Positions 1 through 6,497 of a stretch of 24,248 nt of DNA are shown one piece after another. Each line of letters opens with the position of its first letter. The first letter of the stretch is position 1. The stretch comes from a virus, in IMG/VR virus record IMGVR_UViG_3300027752_000112, positions 1 through 24,248 of that record. One strand, given 5' to 3'. The position numbers and the translations under genes were made by a program. The notes under the pieces were generated by a model. The model did no database searches and was not told where the DNA came from. It saw only the letters and a list, made by a program, of their open reading frames with translations.

Positions 1-6
1 GTAAAA

Positions 7-201
7 ATGCGAAGGCACCATCACGGCTGGCTCGTAACATATCCTTGCGAATTCACGAATTGGGATTATCGAACCTACCGCGAGGAATATTTTGAGTCTT
101 CATTTGGCGAGTCAGCTTATCTTAAGGCGCAAAGATTCGTAAAGCAGACAAAGCAAGATATTCGAGAAGCCGAAAAGGCGTATCGGGAGAAAGAGGTATG
201 A
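7..201 (+). CDS. Small protein of unknown function, possibly 5'-truncated
   Basis: A 64-residue reading frame starts with ATG six bases from the window edge, so its ribosome site cannot be seen. The frame stays open to the edge, so the true start may lie upstream. The N-terminus is rich in His, Arg and aromatic residues. The last 25 residues are charged and likely helical (Lys/Glu rich). The stop overlaps the next start as ATGA, which implies translational coupling and supports this being a real gene. No family is recognised. Confidence 0.6.
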   Translation: MRRHHHGWLVTYPCEFTNWDYRTYREEYFESSFGESAYLKAQRFVKQTKQDIREAEKAYREKEV

Positions 202-851
202 ATAAAAAAGAAATATGCGAGTGGTTGGTCAGGGTTGCCATCTGTGATGAATCGCACTGCCGACCGAAAGATGTGGCGCAGATTGGCAACTGGATAATGT
301 ATGTCCGCCCAGACTTTCCGAAAGAGGTTGACTGCTTTGCGCGGCACAAAAATGCTGCTGGCGAATGGGACATTCGCGGGGAGTGCTTCACCTCCATCGA
401 AGTCAAAGAGAGTCCATTCGCAACCAAGTGCAAGACCGTTCTTAAAATAACGACAGATAAGTTAAATCGCGAATACCGAGACTACGCGATTGACTGTGGC
501 TTTGGAGAATGGCGCCACTTTGAAAACGATCCCAAGAAACGCTTCACGGCTCAATTGAGAGCCATTTCAGGCGATTGCGCGGCTGGTGGGCTATCTAACG
601 ATGGAGACGTTTTACCGTTCACCGAGGAAAAGCTAGAGTCAGTCTACGACTATCTTCTGGCAGACCTCAGTTTTCAAAGGTCTGTAGTGGTTAATGGGCT
701 TTACAGCAAGAAAACTAAAAAAGCTAACCAGCACTTCTACGACTGCGCTCATGCACTAATCCGCAAGAAAGTCTTTCAGCATAAATGGCATGCTAGAACG
801 GATTGGGTGCTAGAGCCGTTCGATCAGTGGGAGTTAATAAGGAATGGATAG
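198..851 (+). CDS. Hypothetical protein, 217 aa
   Basis: The frame begins at the ATG of an ATGA overlap with the gene before it; a GAAAGAGGT stretch just upstream can act as the ribosome site. The protein is soluble, with no membrane segment or signal peptide. It has five cysteines, four of them in the first 120 residues (including CDESHC near residues 16-21), but no clear zinc-finger spacing. The C-terminal third is basic and rich in Trp, His and Lys. I do not recognise the family. The stop lies inside the start region of the helix-turn-helix gene downstream (8-bp overlap), so the three plus-strand genes form one unit. Confidence 0.7.
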   Translation: MNKKEICEWLVRVAICDESHCRPKDVAQIGNWIMYVRPDFPKEVDCFARHKNAAGEWDIRGECFTSIEVKESPFATKCKTVLKITTDKLNREYRDYAIDCGFGEWRHFENDPKKRFTAQLRAISGDCAAGGLSNDGDVLPFTEEKLESVYDYLLADLSFQRSVVVNGLYSKKTKKANQHFYDCAHALIRKKVFQHKWHARTDWVLEPFDQWELIRNG

Positions 852-1080
852 CTTCGACCCACGGGCAACCAATAAGCAGCTAGCAGCCCTGCGGCAGGAA
901 CACGGGCTGACCAACCAGCAAGTGGCAAACCTTATTGGGGCGCCGCTGAACACAATCAAAGATTGGGGTAGAAAAAATCATCCACCGAAATGCCCACCCT
1001 ACGCGGTAGAGTTGCTGGAGCTTAAACTTGCTCAACCTCGCCAAATAAAGTCTCGGAAGGGAAAGCAATCTTCTGAATGA
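844..1080 (+). CDS. Small helix-turn-helix DNA-binding protein
   Basis: A 78-residue protein. Residues about 9-45 look like a Cro/CI-type helix-turn-helix: QLAALRQEHGLTNQQVANLI is followed by GAPLNTIKDWGR, the usual recognition helix ending in a tryptophan. The C-terminal tail is basic (RQIKSRKGK), which fits DNA binding. It overlaps the previous gene by 8 bp, with AAGGA directly before the ATG, so initiation probably depends on coupling. Its last 59 bp overlap the convergent minus-strand gene. It could be a transcription regulator of the early region; its target is unknown. Confidence 0.7.
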   Translation: MDSFDPRATNKQLAALRQEHGLTNQQVANLIGAPLNTIKDWGRKNHPPKCPPYAVELLELKLAQPRQIKSRKGKQSSE

Positions 1081-1321
1081 GCAAAGGCTCAGGTGTCTCA
1101 AGAAAAGGCATCTGAGCCTCAATCTCTTCTCCGTCGAATGACCAAATATCTAGCCAGACCCCACCCTCTTTTTGACAGCCGTAAACTAGGTAAAAGCCTG
1201 GTTCGTCTAAGCAGTCTGAATCGAACTCCGACCAGTTACCTGTCTTGTGTACTAGGTGGACAATGTCGCCTGAGTCAGTGACTGTCCTGCTTCTCGTGAA
1301 TTGGGTCATATCGAATTCCAA
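1022..1321 (-). CDS. Hypothetical acidic protein, 99 aa
   Basis: The last gene of the minus-strand early operon. The protein is acidic and rich in aromatic and beta-type residues (DEPGFYLVYG, GGVWLDIWSFDGEE), which suggests a small beta fold. There is no membrane segment. Start could be the ATG at 1321 or a second ATG four codons later (1309). It overlaps the PD-(D/E)XK gene upstream by 47 bp and the convergent plus-strand gene by 59 bp. Family not recognised; such a double overlap is unusual, so the exact ends are less certain than the frame. Confidence 0.6.
   Translation of the reverse strand: MEFDMTQFTRSRTVTDSGDIVHLVHKTGNWSEFDSDCLDEPGFYLVYGCQKEGGVWLDIWSFDGEEIEAQMPFLETPEPLLIQKIAFPSETLFGEVEQV
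1085..1119. repeat. Inverted repeat between convergent operons
   Basis: AGGCTCAG (1085-1092) and CTGAGCCT (1112-1119) form a perfect 8-bp inverted repeat with a 19-base loop. It starts 5 bases after the stop of the plus-strand helix-turn-helix gene and lies inside the 3' part of the convergent minus-strand gene. It could help stop transcription from either side, but neither side has a T run, so it is not called a terminator. Confidence 0.4.
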
Positions 1322-1730
1322 AGCTGTGCCGTTTTATGTCGTTGACCGGCACCAGAAAAACATACTTCTCATGGCGGTCGTCACCAGCCTTAAATATCGC
1401 TGTCGACTCGCAATGTTTCAATACAGCATCTATTAGCACACCAGTGTTAATCCAATGTTGGTTGACCCCGTCATGAAAAACCCAGACTTCTGATCTGGTG
1501 ACCAGAATGCCCGATGGCTTATTGTGGTGCATTTCCACCACGAAGTTTCCGGTATCGATCGATCGAGGGTCGTACTTCACCTCTATGCCCACCGATTCTT
1601 CTGCAACAATAATGTCTAATTCTGGCTCATTGCCTGCTACCCGATAACTTTTTGGGTGTTTGGATCTTACAAAGTCTAGAACAGACTTTTCTGCAAGATG
1701 CCCTTTTTCAAGATCTTGTTTGAATGCCAT
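1275..1730 (-). CDS. PD-(D/E)XK nuclease-like protein
   Basis: A 151-residue protein with the outline of a PD-(D/E)XK nuclease core: Glu14 in an N-terminal helix (GHLAEKSVLDF), Asp39 in a strand (EPELDIIV) and Glu50-Val-Lys52 in the next strand (VGIEVKYD). The order E...D...ExK matches the family's metal-binding and catalytic residues. The C-terminal half is unassigned. A GAGG ribosome site sits 5 bases before the ATG at 1730. The neighbours are phage replication and recombination genes, so DNA processing is likely. It could also be a degraded restriction-type fold. The substrate cannot be told. Confidence 0.65.
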   Translation of the reverse strand: MAFKQDLEKGHLAEKSVLDFVRSKHPKSYRVAGNEPELDIIVAEESVGIEVKYDPRSIDTGNFVVEMHHNKPSGILVTRSEVWVFHDGVNQHWINTGVLIDAVLKHCESTAIFKAGDDRHEKYVFLVPVNDIKRHSFGIRYDPIHEKQDSH

Positions 1731-1972
1731 ATGTGCCTCACGAAGTGTTTGACTGTGGATTTAAAAGGCTCAGGTATCGTCGACAGCCAAGCGTTTCTCT
1801 CAGCGTTTGTTTCTAGCTCTGCCAATTTTGGGGGCAGATAAATAGCTAGGTTCGCTTCGCCAAGACCCCAGAACTTCTCTGGAAGTTCTTGCTGGATATA
1901 AGTTACGGCAGACTGCCAATCTTGCATCGTTGCGGCTGACGCAGCGACTTGCCTAATCTTTTGGCTTGCCAT
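1676..1972 (-). CDS. Hypothetical protein, 98 aa
   Basis: A small, mostly helical protein. It has a Trp/Pro-rich middle (ELPEKFWGLGEANLAIYLPP) and a basic C-terminus (KILKKGILQK). The start at 1972 is supported by AAGGGG seven bases upstream. It overlaps the helix-turn-helix-like gene before it by 20 bp and the nuclease-like gene after it by 55 bp. No family is recognised. Its place between a small DNA-binding-like protein and a nuclease suggests an accessory role in DNA metabolism, which is inference only. Confidence 0.65.
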   Translation of the reverse strand: MASQKIRQVAASAATMQDWQSAVTYIQQELPEKFWGLGEANLAIYLPPKLAELETNAERNAWLSTIPEPFKSTVKHFVRHIWHSNKILKKGILQKSLF

Positions 1973-2186
1973 GGCGAAGCCCCTTGCAATGTCTGCGGAT
2001 AAAAGCTTCTGAAACGTCTAGGATCTCTTCTATCTTTTCGACAGAGATGCCTTTGGCAAACAGTTCTTTGGATCGCTTCGCTGCAAGCTCGAAGTGGGCT
2101 GACCTGTGTTCCCCTCCCGAGATGTCAGTCTCGAAAATATCTTTAATCTTTTTCTGAGCTTTAATAGCATCAAAGAACATCGTCAT
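1953..2186 (-). CDS. Small helix-turn-helix-like protein
   Basis: A 77-residue protein. Residues about 43-68 (AKGISVEKIEEILDVSEAFI, then RRHCKG) fit a helix-turn-helix of the kind seen in small regulators and recombination-directionality factors. The first half is charged and helical. The ribosome site AGAGGA lies 5 bases before the ATG at 2186. It overlaps the resolvase-like gene upstream by 17 bp. It might be a transcription factor or an accessory to the neighbouring nucleases; the sequence does not decide. Confidence 0.6.
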   Translation of the reverse strand: MTMFFDAIKAQKKIKDIFETDISGGEHRSAHFELAAKRSKELFAKGISVEKIEEILDVSEAFIRRHCKGLRHGKPKD

Positions 2187-2565
2187 TCAGTTCCTCTCTA
2201 AAAATCATCATTAATGTGTCCCAAGAGACCGTGGCAGAGTTGTGCTTTTCGTGAGGGAAATTACTGAGCAGTGACATAGGCACTACGCACTGGATGGGTA
2301 GCCGATCGAACTTGTAAACCAGGATTGGGGTGAGTGACATGTGCTCACCCGCCGCCCACGCTTGATCCCACCAAGCCTTAGCTGGAAACGGCATTTGGGA
2401 GTAGCGTTTACACTCGATCACGAATGGTTCCAGCACAATGTCCCCAAGGTTGCCTTCGCGATACTGATCCAGCACTCGCTTACAGTTGATGCCCAACTCG
2501 TCTTTGAGCATGTTGACTACAGCACGTTCAAAGTTCAGACCCTTATTTCGCGCAGCTTTACTCAT
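2170..2565 (-). CDS. Holliday-junction-resolvase-like PD-(D/E)XK nuclease
   Basis: A 131-residue protein with all catalytic positions of a PD-(D/E)XK nuclease: Glu13 in the first helix (NFERAVVNML), Asp42 (NLGDIVLE) and Glu51-Cys-Lys53 (FVIECKRY). Length and order match the small Hjc-like resolvases and phage PDDEXK proteins. The first residues are basic (KAARNKG), fitting DNA contact. It would cut branched DNA left by replication or annealing recombination. GGAAAG precedes the ATG, and the start overlaps the stop of the DUF3310 gene as ATGA, so the two are coupled. Resolvase activity is inferred from the fold; a restriction-type role is possible. Confidence 0.75.
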   Translation of the reverse strand: MSKAARNKGLNFERAVVNMLKDELGINCKRVLDQYREGNLGDIVLEPFVIECKRYSQMPFPAKAWWDQAWAAGEHMSLTPILVYKFDRLPIQCVVPMSLLSNFPHEKHNSATVSWDTLMMIFREELNDDVL

Positions 2566-2801
2566 AACAAATCTTTCCGTGGATCATCACCGACGCTGAA
2601 TCGCGTGTACCAAATCGACTTCATAACGTCTTCTTCAGCATCGACCTTCTTCCCCGCTCTCCACAGATACTTGAAAGCGTTTAACTTTGCGTAAATTTTC
2701 ACAGCCTCATCACCGAACGCAGCCACCATTGCATCGATACATTCCACTTTTGAATTTGCATAATGGGGTGGTGAGTTCACCATGTCTTTATCGTCGTTCA
2801 T
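2562..2801 (-). CDS. DUF3310 family protein (SaV-like)
   Basis: The start at 2801 gives a 79-residue protein that opens directly into the family signature: VNSPPHYANSKVECIDAM, then LNAFKYLWRAGKK, matching NxPxHY, EcID and the N..KYl.R...K motif of DUF3310. These proteins are common in phage early regions next to nucleotide-metabolism or replication genes; their reaction is not established, though some are labelled nucleotide kinase. An upstream in-frame ATG at 2849 would add 16 residues lying in the preceding gene; the signature and the modest overlap favour 2801. GAAGG lies 11 bases upstream. Confidence 0.8.
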   Translation of the reverse strand: MNDDKDMVNSPPHYANSKVECIDAMVAAFGDEAVKIYAKLNAFKYLWRAGKKVDAEEDVMKSIWYTRFSVGDDPRKDLL

Positions 2802-3027
2802 TCTTATAATCGCCTTCAGGTTTGTATTCGACGCGGATTTGAAAGTCATAGCCTTTGGGGGTTATTCCTTTGTCGCGTAATTTTTTTGTGATCAGTTCAG
2901 CCAACAGGTTAAATTCACTTTCAGTGAAATCATCAGGCTCTCCTAGCACCACTAATCGTGGGTTCGGCATTTCTTTATCTCCAAAAATTGGGTGGTCGTT
3001 CTCAGCGTCATCCATTGAGTCGTTCAT
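2788..3027 (-). CDS. Small acidic hypothetical protein
   Basis: The frame is open further upstream, but that part is a shadow of the Ref-like nuclease gene. The ATG at 3027 has GAGGGAG just upstream and overlaps the nuclease's end by 20 bp, giving 79 residues. The N-terminus is acidic (NDSMDDAENDH). It is followed by a strand (PRLVVLGEP), a helix and a C-terminal strand (YDFQIRVEYKP), like a small alpha/beta domain. The family is not recognised. It overlaps the DUF3310 start by 14 bp. Confidence 0.6.
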   Translation of the reverse strand: MNDSMDDAENDHPIFGDKEMPNPRLVVLGEPDDFTESEFNLLAELITKKLRDKGITPKGYDFQIRVEYKPEGDYKNERR

Positions 3028-3307
3028 AAACTCCCTCATGCAGGTTTTGTTCGCTGCCATAGCGTTGCTCAAATCTGAACTTGTGTGGATGTCTACTCGT
3101 GTAAGTTGAGTTGTCAGAGCCTTCGCGGTGGTGCTTGTAGCAAAGTGGGATCGAATAAAGATGAGCGCCTGGTTTTGTTTTGCCATCGATGTGATGGATC
3201 TCGGCTGGGGTGAAGATCTCCCATTCATTCAGACAAATCACACAACCCATGTCGGCGATCGCATTCATCCAAGCTTTTTCTTCTGCTGTTGGAGTCCTAC
3301 CCTTCAC
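3008..3307 (-). CDS. Ref-like HNH nuclease (RecA-dependent nuclease family)
   Basis: A 99-residue HNH protein of the phage P1 Ref type. Visible features are Cys22-x2-Cys25 (GCVICL), a His pair at 38-39 (EIHHIDG), GAH at 47-49, then IPLCYKHH with Cys56 and His59/60. After that come further histidines at 73 and 75 and the F...YG ending (FRFEQRYG). Ref cuts DNA at RecA-bound displacement loops. Relatives are common in phages with annealing recombinases, such as the Sak3 protein encoded here. The start is GTG at 3307, overlapping the previous stop as GTGA. No strong ribosome site is seen, so it probably depends on coupling. Confidence 0.8.
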   Translation of the reverse strand: MKGRTPTAEEKAWMNAIADMGCVICLNEWEIFTPAEIHHIDGKTKPGAHLYSIPLCYKHHREGSDNSTYTSRHPHKFRFEQRYGSEQNLHEGVYERLNG

Positions 3308-3501
3308 TCAACAATGTCCATTCGCTCTGGCGAGTACCCAACTGCCAACTCAAAAATATCTGTCAGCGGGTTTTGTATTATCTCGACGAGATTATCGTGA
3401 ACAAAATTGTTCAGGTCTGCGTCGAAGTCGTCCATGTCCGCGACATCTTCATCATGAAGTTGCACAGCGATTCGTATGTAAAATTTCTGACTTTCGTTCA
3501 T
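3304..3501 (-). CDS. Small acidic hypothetical protein, 65 aa
   Basis: The ATG at 3501 overlaps the previous stop as ATGA, which is preferred over an in-frame ATG at 3552 inside the upstream gene. The protein has an early strand (KFYIRIAVQL), then a strongly acidic stretch (HDEDVADMDDFDADLN) and a helical C-terminus. It is too short and featureless to assign. It sits in a run of start-stop overlaps between the coiled-coil protein and the Ref-like nuclease, so it is very likely translated with them. Confidence 0.6.
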   Translation of the reverse strand: MNESQKFYIRIAVQLHDEDVADMDDFDADLNNFVHDNLVEIIQNPLTDIFELAVGYSPERMDIVE

Positions 3502-3836
3502 GCTCTGTAGATCTCCTGTTCTTTTCGTAGAGTTGCCATCTTCGTGCGCCACTGATCAAACTCCATTCGGCAAGCCAGCACTTCAGTTCGGGCAGCAGCT
3601 AACTCGCCTTTGGCAACTCCAACCCGCAGCCGTGCGTCGTAAACGTCTTGCTGTTCGTCTGCAAAGTTTTCTTGGGCTGCATTACTTTTGTGTCCGTGCA
3701 TAGAAGCTGTGACTTTTGACTTTGCGACAACCATCTTGGCGTCTGCTTCCGTTGCTGAGACGCCCTCCTCCGCTTTGGCATTTCTTTCTCCAGCCCCACG
3801 CAATTTATGTGCGTAATTTTCTTCAGCGTGGATCAT
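3498..3836 (-). CDS. Alanine/glutamate-rich coiled-coil phage protein
   Basis: A 112-residue protein that is almost entirely Ala, Glu, Lys and Arg with heptad-like spacing, ending in a Cys-x6-Trp-Arg-Thr pattern (LACRMEFDQWRTKMATLRKE). From memory, many phages encode similar helical proteins near replication or recombination genes, ending in a C...I..WRT..A..R motif. Their function is unknown. The ATG at 3836 has GGAG seven bases upstream and overlaps the helicase end by 14 bp. It may be a bridging or DNA-associated accessory factor; that is a guess. Confidence 0.7.
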   Translation of the reverse strand: MIHAEENYAHKLRGAGERNAKAEEGVSATEADAKMVVAKSKVTASMHGHKSNAAQENFADEQQDVYDARLRVGVAKGELAAARTEVLACRMEFDQWRTKMATLRKEQEIYRA

Positions 3837-5685
3837 TTCTCATCTCCAAATAGTCACGGGCTTTCAGTGTCGCGGACGATTCGTAACGGAAAGTTTTCGC
3901 GTTGAAATAAAAACCCATCTTTCCTTCCCAATCTCCGTGACGATTTTTGTGGCAGATCAAATAGCTATCAGCCATGTCCACAATTTTTGGGTTAGCCTCG
4001 TCGAACCCTCGCTCCACTAAATCGAGGTGCTCTTCTTTACGTTTGTTTCTAAAGACCGTGAATACTTGGTCGGCTAAATCTGAGATGCCTGACGATCCTT
4101 TTATGTCCCACTTGCCGCCCATTTGGTATTCGTCGGGGCTTTTCTTCGCATGAGTAATTAAAAAGATAGTGACGTCGCGCTCTAGCTTGAATTCGACAAG
4201 CTTGGAGATGAAGGCTTGCTGCCCGTTCAGGTTTTCTTCAAAGTTTCCACAAAGCTGGAGGCTGTCGATCAGGAATGTAGTGCAGCCATACCTGCGCCAT
4301 GCATAATCAAGACTGTCGAGAAGGATCTCTTCCTTAGTCTTGCCGCGTGCAGCGATGTCGACGTAGAGGTACATCCACTCACTGATCCAGTCGAAATTCT
4401 TTTGAACCCATTCTGTCGTTGGGCTTCCAGTGTTACCGCACTGCTTAATCATTCGCTCAAGGAGACGGTCTTCCCTCATTTCCATACTAGCTACGCAGCA
4501 TTTTTCACCGGCTAATGCAGCGTCCAGTAGTAACTGAGATGCCACCATGGATTTGCCGTGACCGTTAACGCCATTCATGATGATGAGTTCGCCACGACGA
4601 AAGAATAGCTTGCCTTGCGCCTTGCCCCAGTGCGTCGACCAACCTGCTTCTTCGTCAGCATCAGGATCGAATCGTGCAAGCACTGCGTCGTTAAATTCAG
4701 ATACGTTTTTTATTTTATCGGTGCTACCCCAACGCGCCTCTTCCAGTGCGTCGCGCACCATCTTCACGCAGCCAGCTTTGCCATGCTTCTTTAACAAGTC
4801 GTTAGGATCGCCATCATGAAGCTTCATGATACGGGCGCGTTGCCCTATCTTTTGGGCTAGCTCCTTAGCTCCCTTTTGACCGGCAGCATCAGGGTCATAG
4901 CAGATAAACACGTTCTCGAATCGGGCAAGGTTGTCGTACTCGAAGTCGAGCCATGTGCCACCAGCCGCCCCAGTGGGAATGCTCAGTGCTGGTATCCCGC
5001 ACTCCTGACTAAGCACCATCTGGTCGAACTCACCCTCGCAGATGACCACCTCTCGGTCGTTATCACTGATCGTCTGCCAACCAAACAGACATAGCTGATT
5101 ACCGGCAGCAATGAACTTCGTTTTGCTGGAGCCGTAGAGCTTGTGATTTATGACCCTGCGCTTAGTAGTGAGTAGCCCCGTGAAGTGCTCGTATGGAAGG
5201 CATAGGTCTACCTCTCCGTTAGTGGCATTCTCTGCTTCGATCTCTCTCAGCCCATAAGTGCTGAACAGATTGTCTACGTCCGTGAATCCACGATCTTGGA
5301 GGAAGGTTCTGCCAAGTCCCGTATTGGAGCGGTCAGGTACTCGTGCTGGGGTTTTAGGTTTTTCCGCCCGTTGAATTTTTTTGACGTAGGGCTTCTCGAC
5401 GTCTAAGCGGTACTCAGTTACCGCATAGTCGAGCGCATCCTTCAGGCTTATGCCTCGGACCTCCATGATCAGATCGAGTAAGTCCCCGCTTTGGTCAGTC
5501 GCGAAGTCTTTCCACTGCCCAGCAGTACTGCCATCGATGAACACTGCGAGGCTTTGCCCAGGATCACTTGGATCAGTCGATCCGTTTCGCCAATTCTTGC
5601 CATCACGTTTGCCGAGTGGCAGTAGGTCCGCAGCTATCTGATCAGCTTGATCAGCCAGTTGCTGTTTAACTTCGAGGATGTTCAT
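3823..5685 (-). CDS. Phage primase-helicase (TOPRIM plus DnaB-like ATPase), no zinc cysteines
   Basis: A 620-residue protein with T7 gp4-type layout. Residues 1-95 resemble a CHC2 primase finger in pattern (SLAVFIDGSTAGQWKDFAT, SGDLLDLI) but contain no cysteine. TOPRIM lies at about 205-300: Glu217-Gly-Glu219 (VVICEGEFD), then Asp264-Pro-Asp266. The DnaB-like helicase follows from about 360: Walker A GVNGHGKS with Lys378, SMEM at 400-403, Walker B FLIDS with Asp474, the His motif LITHAKK near 512, and KGSSGISDLADQVF before the arginine-finger region. It unwinds DNA at the fork and may prime. Without the zinc module, template recognition must differ, or priming may be lost. Start GAGG-ATG overlaps the previous gene as ATGA. 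Confidence 0.92.
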   Translation of the reverse strand: MNILEVKQQLADQADQIAADLLPLGKRDGKNWRNGSTDPSDPGQSLAVFIDGSTAGQWKDFATDQSGDLLDLIMEVRGISLKDALDYAVTEYRLDVEKPYVKKIQRAEKPKTPARVPDRSNTGLGRTFLQDRGFTDVDNLFSTYGLREIEAENATNGEVDLCLPYEHFTGLLTTKRRVINHKLYGSSKTKFIAAGNQLCLFGWQTISDNDREVVICEGEFDQMVLSQECGIPALSIPTGAAGGTWLDFEYDNLARFENVFICYDPDAAGQKGAKELAQKIGQRARIMKLHDGDPNDLLKKHGKAGCVKMVRDALEEARWGSTDKIKNVSEFNDAVLARFDPDADEEAGWSTHWGKAQGKLFFRRGELIIMNGVNGHGKSMVASQLLLDAALAGEKCCVASMEMREDRLLERMIKQCGNTGSPTTEWVQKNFDWISEWMYLYVDIAARGKTKEEILLDSLDYAWRRYGCTTFLIDSLQLCGNFEENLNGQQAFISKLVEFKLERDVTIFLITHAKKSPDEYQMGGKWDIKGSSGISDLADQVFTVFRNKRKEEHLDLVERGFDEANPKIVDMADSYLICHKNRHGDWEGKMGFYFNAKTFRYESSATLKARDYLEMRNDPR

Positions 5686-6296
5686 TCGACACCTCGGAAT
5701 TGATTATCGATGGCTTGGCTTTTCTTAGCTTGATCGGCAATGCCTTCGAGATATCTTTTCTGAAGTCCAGCCCAACCATTCCCAATCGCAGTGTCCACAA
5801 GCTCTGACAAGATGCCTTGCTTTTGGGCAAGCTCCATCACTGCGCCGTTCAGCTTAATCGTTTGTTTCGTTTTTGGTTTGTTGCTGGCAAATCGATAGTC
5901 CCAGTAATCTTTCCATTTCCCTTCAGGAATCGACTCAGGACGCATCTCCATAGCATCGCTAATAGTTAAACTCTTACTCTTTGTTTTACTTAAAACAGTA
6001 TGTATATCTATATTGTCCCTCTCAGAAGGACACGTCCCTGTCAGCAGGACATGGTATTCAGATGATCGTTTGCCTTTAGAAAAGCGGTCGATCCGTTCTA
6101 GACAACCAGTCTCGATTAACTCATCCAACATGCTGGATATCTTTGTTTTGCATTTGCCGTGTCTCGCTGAGAGACTTCGTATAGATACGTTAAAATCTTT
6201 ACTTTGCTGGCTTAACCAAACCAACAAACCTAATGATTCGAGTGAAATCGGTTTCGTAACCGCCGACAATACTCCTGCTTTTTTTGAATGATCCAA
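5682..6296 (-). CDS. Winged-helix replication protein (initiator or helicase-loader-like)
   Basis: The first gene of the minus operon, 204 residues. The start is TTG at 6296, chosen because GAGGAAG lies five bases upstream and no ATG occurs in the first 50 codons. Residues about 20-75 form a helix-turn-helix with wing (VSIRSLSARHGKCKTKISSM, LDELIETGCLERI), as in phage replication organisers. After a variable linker, the C-terminal part has NGWAGLQKRY at 173-182, a motif found at the ends of many phage O-like replication proteins. It probably binds the origin and brings in the primase-helicase encoded next (ATGA overlap). Loader versus initiator cannot be decided. Confidence 0.75.
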   Translation of the reverse strand: MDHSKKAGVLSAVTKPISLESLGLLVWLSQQSKDFNVSIRSLSARHGKCKTKISSMLDELIETGCLERIDRFSKGKRSSEYHVLLTGTCPSERDNIDIHTVLSKTKSKSLTISDAMEMRPESIPEGKWKDYWDYRFASNKPKTKQTIKLNGAVMELAQKQGILSELVDTAIGNGWAGLQKRYLEGIADQAKKSQAIDNQFRGVE

Positions 6297-6331
6297 CTAA
6301 ACTTCCTCTAAAACCCCGTTGACGTTTGAGA

Positions 6332-6361
6332 ATCATACGACATCTACGATCGGAAGTTCAA
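6332..6361 (-). promoter_or_regulatory. Sigma70-like promoter for the replication operon
   Basis: On the minus strand TTGAAC (6356-6361) and TATGAT (6332-6337) are separated by 18 bp. The expected start is about 30 bases before the TTG of the replication gene, leaving room for its GAGGAAG site. It is the only good pair in this gap on this strand. Confidence 0.6.
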
Positions 6362-6480
6362 GAATTTAATTGCTGTTCACGTTTTAATTAGATCTAAAAA
6401 GCTTGCAAATTAATTATTTAGGATGATATTGTCCAAAGGCAGGAATTAAAAAACGAGTAAACCGTTTTAAAACTAAAACC

Positions 6481-6496
6481 ACTTACGGGGGTAAGT
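6481..6496 (+). promoter_or_regulatory. Hairpin enclosing the ribosome site of the repressor-like gene
   Basis: ACTTAC, GGGG, GTAAGT form a perfect 6-bp stem with a four-base loop, one base before the ATG at 6498. The G-rich ribosome site is in the loop and the start of the 3' arm. It may control translation, or act as a DNA operator because the dyad is symmetric at DNA level too. Confidence 0.5.
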
Positions 6497-6497
6497 A

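Larger units (their letters stand above)
6297..6497. promoter_or_regulatory. Divergent control region with palindromes
   Basis: This 201-base AT-rich gap separates the replication operon from the repressor-like gene. It holds the minus-strand promoter, a TTAGATCTAA palindrome (6388-6397) and a GTTTTAAAAC palindrome (6464-6473). CGTTTTAA occurs twice (6380-6387 and 6463-6470), each followed by CTAAAA (6394-6399, 6473-6478). Such pairs may be operators for the adjacent repressor. A weak plus-strand promoter candidate is TTGCAA (6403-6408) with GATATT (6425-6430). Confidence 0.5.

Noticed and set aside
3028-3228. Upstream extension of the small acidic gene to an ATG at 3228
   Set aside because: It lies wholly within the Ref-like HNH gene, whose motifs are clear. 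The ATG at 3027 has a better ribosome site and normal overlap.
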